Below are positions 60,065-64,000 of a stretch of DNA of 64,000 nucleotides, one piece after another (positions within the stretch are counted from its first letter, which is position 1; each line of letters starts with the position of its first letter). A program made the translations under genes and the position numbers. This stretch comes from Tragulus kanchil (Eukaryota; Chordata; Mammalia; Artiodactyla; Tragulidae): NCBI GenBank assembly GCA_022376925.1, contig JAIOJX010000031.1, positions 143,176,854 through 143,240,853 on the forward strand, read 5' to 3'. Under the pieces are notes generated by a model that searched no databases, was not told the origin of the DNA, and saw only the letters and a list, made by a program, of their open reading frames with translations.

Positions 60065-62236
60065 ACTCTGATTACAGCATGGGCAAGAGGGGATTTATGG
60101 GAAAGTGCATGGGGTTAGTGGATGGCAAATTACTAAGAGAAAATATCAGGGGTAAAGGGGCTCTGTCTCAACCTAGCTACTACAGTTCTTGCTGAAAACT
60201 GACCAGGGTAGTCACTAGGGGCGGGGGTTAGAGAATGGGGAATCTGATCAGATATCAATGGTGATCAAGTATTGAGGATGGGGGATTCTGGTTAAACGGC
60301 TTAGCAGTATTCTTTCTGCAAATGGATTTTACCAGAAGCATGCACAGATAGACCTAAGAGAAAGCTCAGGAGTCTGACTAAAGCTTGGTCAAGCTGAGAA
60401 TCTTTATCAATGTGTATAACTGTCATTAAAGTTTAAAAGTCTCTAGGTTAGGTAACAGCCACCAAACCTTCTGGCTCTCACATTCTAGAAAAATCCTTAA
60501 CATAGACATACTTCTGTGTTCAAAACTACTTGAATGACCAGAAGCAGCCAGACTTAATGAACACAAGAATTGGACCCTACAGGGGAAGTTTCCTCTACCT
60601 TTTTAAGTTCTTAACTGGGGCCCCTATAACAAAAGACAGATAAACAAGAGAAAAATGTACAGATTTACTTAAAGTAAGTTTTATGTGACTCAGGCATTTT
60701 CCTAAGGAAATCCCAAAGGAGTGGTTTTATTCTAGGTTTGATAAAGAATGGAAAAGTTGTGGGAGGAAGTGATAGGCCAAAATGGGATATGAGATCTTCC
60801 TGGCAAAAGGGGGAAACTTAGCGAGGCCTCTTTGTTCACATTCCTGATGGAGTCCTTCCATCCTCAGAGATAAGGATACGCCTGTGGAAGTGCACCTCTC
60901 ACCTGAGGTCTCAGGATCTGCTTCCAGGGAAGGCCAGGAAGTCCTTCCTGCATCTCCCATTTCTTGAATTCCTTCAGCTTAAAATACTAGCTTTGCCCCA
61001 GTGCCGTATCTTGGATTAGTCTGTTCTGAACCCTTCTTCACTTCACTGATACCACATAACCGCAATGAAAAAGGACCAAAAATAGAGAGCCTGAATTTAA
61101 AGGATCTATGAGACGATAGGAAAGGAAAGAGGGGAAGTTGGGGCTACTTTTACAAAAGACTCTGATTACAGCATGGGCAAGAGGGGATTTATGGGAAAGT
61201 GCATGGGGTTAGTGGATGGCAAATTACTAAGAGAAAATATCAGGGTAAAGGGCTCTGTCTCAACCTAGCTACTACAGTTCTTGCTGAAAACTGACCAGGG
61301 TAGTCACTAGGGGTGGGGGTTAGAGAATGGGGAATCTGATCAGATATCAATGGTGATCAAGTATTGAGGATGGGGGATTCTGGTTAAACGGCTTAGCAGT
61401 ATTCTTTCTGCAAATGGATTTTACCAGAAGCATGCACAGATAGACCTAAGAGAAAGCTCAGGAGTCTGACTAAAGCTTGGTCAAGCTGAGAATCTTTATC
61501 AATGTGTATAACTGTCATTAAAGTTTAAAAGTCTCTAGGTTAGGTAACAGCCACCAAACCTTCTGGCTCTCACATTCTAGAAAAATCCTTAACATAGACA
61601 TACTTCTGTGTTCAAAACTACTTGAATGACCAGAAGCAGCCAGACTTAATGAACACAAGAATTGGACCCTACAGGGGAAGTTTCCTCTACCTTTTTAAGT
61701 TCTTAACTGGGGCCCCTATAACAAAAGACAGATAAACAAGAGAAAAATGTACAGATTTACTTAAAGTAAGTTTTATGTGACTCAGGCATTTTCCTAAGGA
61801 AATCCCAAAGGAGTGGTTTTATTCTAGGTTTGATAAAGAATGGAAAAGTTGTGGGAGGAAGTGATAGGCCAAAATGGGATATGAGATCTTCCTGGCAAAA
61901 GGGGGAAACTTAGCGAGGCCTCTTTGTTCACATTCCTGATGGAGTCCTTCCATCCTCAGAGATAAGGATACGCCTGTGGAAGTGCACCTCTCACCTGAGG
62001 TCTCAGGATCTGCTTCCAGGGAAGGCCAGGAAGTCCTTCCTGCATCTCCCATTTCTTGAATTCCTTCAGCTTAAAATACTAGCTTTGCCCCAGTGCCGTA
62101 TCTTGGATTAGTCTGTTCTGAACCCTTCTTCACTTCACTGATACCACATAACCGCAATGAAAAAGGACCAAAAATAGAGAGCCTGAATTTAAAGGATCTA
62201 TGAGACGATAGGAAAGGAAAGAGGGGGAAGTTGGGG
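60065..62236. repeat. Tandem duplication W, ~1.09 kb unit
   Basis: Copy 1 is 60065-61143 and copy 2 is 61159-62236, with a ~15-bp spacer. Differences cluster at the ends: CAGGGGTAAAGGGGCTC versus CAGGGTAAAGGGCTC near the start of copy 2, and GAGGGGAAG versus GAGGGGGAAG at the end of copy 1. Sequence inside (TAACTGGGGCCCCTATAACA and following) may be an LTR, not identified. Confidence 0.95.
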
Positions 62237-64000
62237 TTAATCATCTCTTCTCTCTTCAGCCATCACCTTCTTTGGCCCAACCCCTTGCCTCTGTGCTCAG
62301 GGCTTGCTTGCAGCCCAAATCTGCCAGTGCTGGTGACCACTTCAGCCTCTCCCCACCCCTCAGAGCCTCTGCAGAGGACGGACTGGAGCCCTCTGACTTA
62401 TTTCTGAAGCCTGAGCCTTTGACAGCAGGCCAGCCTGGCAGCCCAGCTCTGCAAAGTTTGCCCTGCGCCCCATGGTCCTCCTGTTTTATTAATACTGCAC
62501 AGGACGAGAAGAGCCAACCCGAGTGGCAGCTACAAAGACACTCATCTCCTAAAATGTGATATTTGATCACAGGAGGATTTTGCAGTGGGATAGTTTATAA
62601 TCCTAAGTTTAAATCCTTCCTGAATTTCAGACGTTCCAGTATCAAAATCCTTTTAGGATTTTTCAAAGTGTGTAATCTGTTTAGAAATTAAAAAAAAAAA
62701 AAAAAAGCTCTCTGGCCCATTCTTTCTCCAAAAATAGGCTTGCTGCATTTTTAACATCCTTTAAAAGAAAGAAAGACATGCCTTTAACAAAATTAAATTT
62801 CTTGTTTATTTGACTTCAGGGGCAACTGTTTCTAAGACATCCAGTGAACTATCCTTACTAAAATAAAGTGGGATTTTTTTTTTCAGGGACTGCAAATGAA
62901 CCCAGAAGAAACATTTATTTTAAAAGGAATTAAGAAAGGAGAGAAACAAGAAGCTGTGCGAAATAGGAAAAAAAAAATAGAAATACACAAAAAAGAAAAA
63001 AAAAAACCCAACTCTTTTCTTTCTGCCACACCTCAAGCAACCTTAGGAGAAAACAGGGGAGTTGTCTATTATAATTTAAATGAGAGGATGGGGAACAAGA
63101 ATTGCCTGGAGAGGGAAGATGAGTCATGAGGAGGGAGGAGGAAGTGGGGAGGGCCTAGAAGAAAGCCAGAAGGATCAGGGAATCAAAGGACGCTGAAAGT
63201 GTGCACCTTGGTTCACTTCTGAGCAAAGCTTACTCTCAGGCTAGACTTGGGAGCTTTCTGAGGGTTGAATAAAGGTTGAGGGTAGGAAAGGGTCCCTCAA
63301 GACAGTCCACAGGTAGAGATTGCCTCAGGATGGCTGAACCTCCTGGACAGATTTTTCCACGTGATTTTCATTCCATTTTCATCATCTGTTATAACATAAA
63401 ATTTCATCAACTGTAAATGTCAGTTCTTCCCTTTATTATTTGCTAATGTCATAAAAAATCTGAATTGTTTGCTTTGTTAAAGGGCTTGCTGGGCATTGAC
63501 TTTTCCTTATTTGTATTCTACTACCCCAAATGTGTGGGGTTTATTTATTTAAAAAAAAAATAACATCCCTTTTGAAATGGGATTTAAATAACAGAGCAAG
63601 GTTTGCCATTATCATAAATGTATAAAGTGCTTTGTGAGTAATAAAATGGATCATGGATTCAGGATAATTCAAACTGAAATGTTATGTTCAGTATCAAGAT
63701 TAGATTACGTTAATGCAGTTCATTTTAAATGGTTTAAAGGCCATCAGATGCATGTGAAAGGAATCTGTATCATAACTTAGAATAAATAGACTGAGACATT
63801 TGTTTATAATGTCAGTGCTAAACAAATCTATTACTACATTTCTGCATGTAGCGTTATATTACCACTGCTATTAAACAAACAGAGCATGAAGATAAATTAT
63901 AGCTTTAATTATAAACATTACCTTTGCGCATTTATTAATTTAAAATGGAACAATGTTCAATAACCTTAGGTTATTTATATCAGCTAACATTTTAATTAAC
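62237..64000. other. Single-copy DNA; AT-rich, possibly conserved at the end
   Basis: 62237-62570 is moderately GC-rich with no coding support beyond 95-104 codon frames. A poly-A run is at 62690-62706. From about 63360 to the end the sequence is AT-rich and free of recognised transposons, with repeated TAATTA/ATTTAA cores (for example 63890-63950). This composition suits a conserved regulatory element, but that is not shown. Confidence 0.35.

Larger units (their letters stand above)
58050..60289. repeat. Tandem duplication V, 1,119-bp offset
   Basis: Copy 1 is 58050-59170 and copy 2 is 59169-60289, with a 2-bp overlap. The only difference I saw is GGGGTGGGGG versus GGGGCGGGGG (about 59102 versus 60221). 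Confidence 0.96.

Noticed and set aside
2711..62236. Real segmental or satellite-like tandem array
   Set aside because: Units are unrelated to one another, always two copies each, with edge-clustered differences and identical microsatellite lengths. An assembly explanation fits better, though only reads can settle it.

Overview
This is nuclear DNA of a ruminant mammal. Non-coding sequence carries Bov-tA and Bov-A2 SINEs, a BovB (RTE-class) LINE, a mariner-type mini-element and older mammalian repeats (L1M, L2, MIR, MER20, a MaLR-like LTR, an ERV-L pol remnant). Bov-A2 together with BovB points to a pecoran (horned-ruminant/deer group); I cannot name the species. I see no host protein-coding gene, rRNA, functional tRNA or CRISPR array. 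Every open frame is short and either lies in a repeat or lacks recognisable protein features. The window is best read as intergenic or intronic.

The dominant feature is structural. From about 2.7 kb to 62.2 kb I count 23 head-to-tail direct duplications. Each repeats an unrelated local sequence once, with an offset of about 1,079-1,182 bp (mean about 1.12 kb). The copies abut, or are separated by at most 32 bp. They are near-identical, and most differences sit next to the junctions. Many duplications overlap the next one, so some stretches occur three times. Together they account for about 25.8 kb, so the underlying unique locus is about 38 kb. I interpret this as fragments with about 1.1 kb overlaps joined end to end without merging, not as biology, but raw reads must decide.

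Layout (window coordinates). 1-2.7 kb: single copy, one Bov-tA. 2.7-7.6 kb: duplications A and B over L1M, Bov-A2 and MIR pieces. 8.1-22.3 kb: a chain of seven overlapping duplications (C-I) over a truncated SINE, an L1M 3' end, Bov-A2, MER20, a MaLR-like LTR and unassigned DNA. 21.1-26.3 kb: ERV-L pol remnant on the + strand, repeated by I, J and K. 27.3-33 kb: mariner end, nested SINEs, L1M, a perfect inverted repeat (L, M). 33-39.9 kb: possible LTR, L2 and a BovB insertion (N, O, P). 40-47.5 kb: MIR/L2, duplication Q, an AT-rich tract, a CpG-rich segment with a TCTCGCGAGA motif, Bov-A2. 47.7-62.2 kb: duplications R-W with Bov-tA, MER20 and Bov-A2. 62.2-64 kb: single copy, AT-rich at the end.

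Nothing here forms a pathway. The sequence history is readable from target-site duplications: Bov-tA entered Bov-A2 and MER20, and BovB entered a site next to a MIR.
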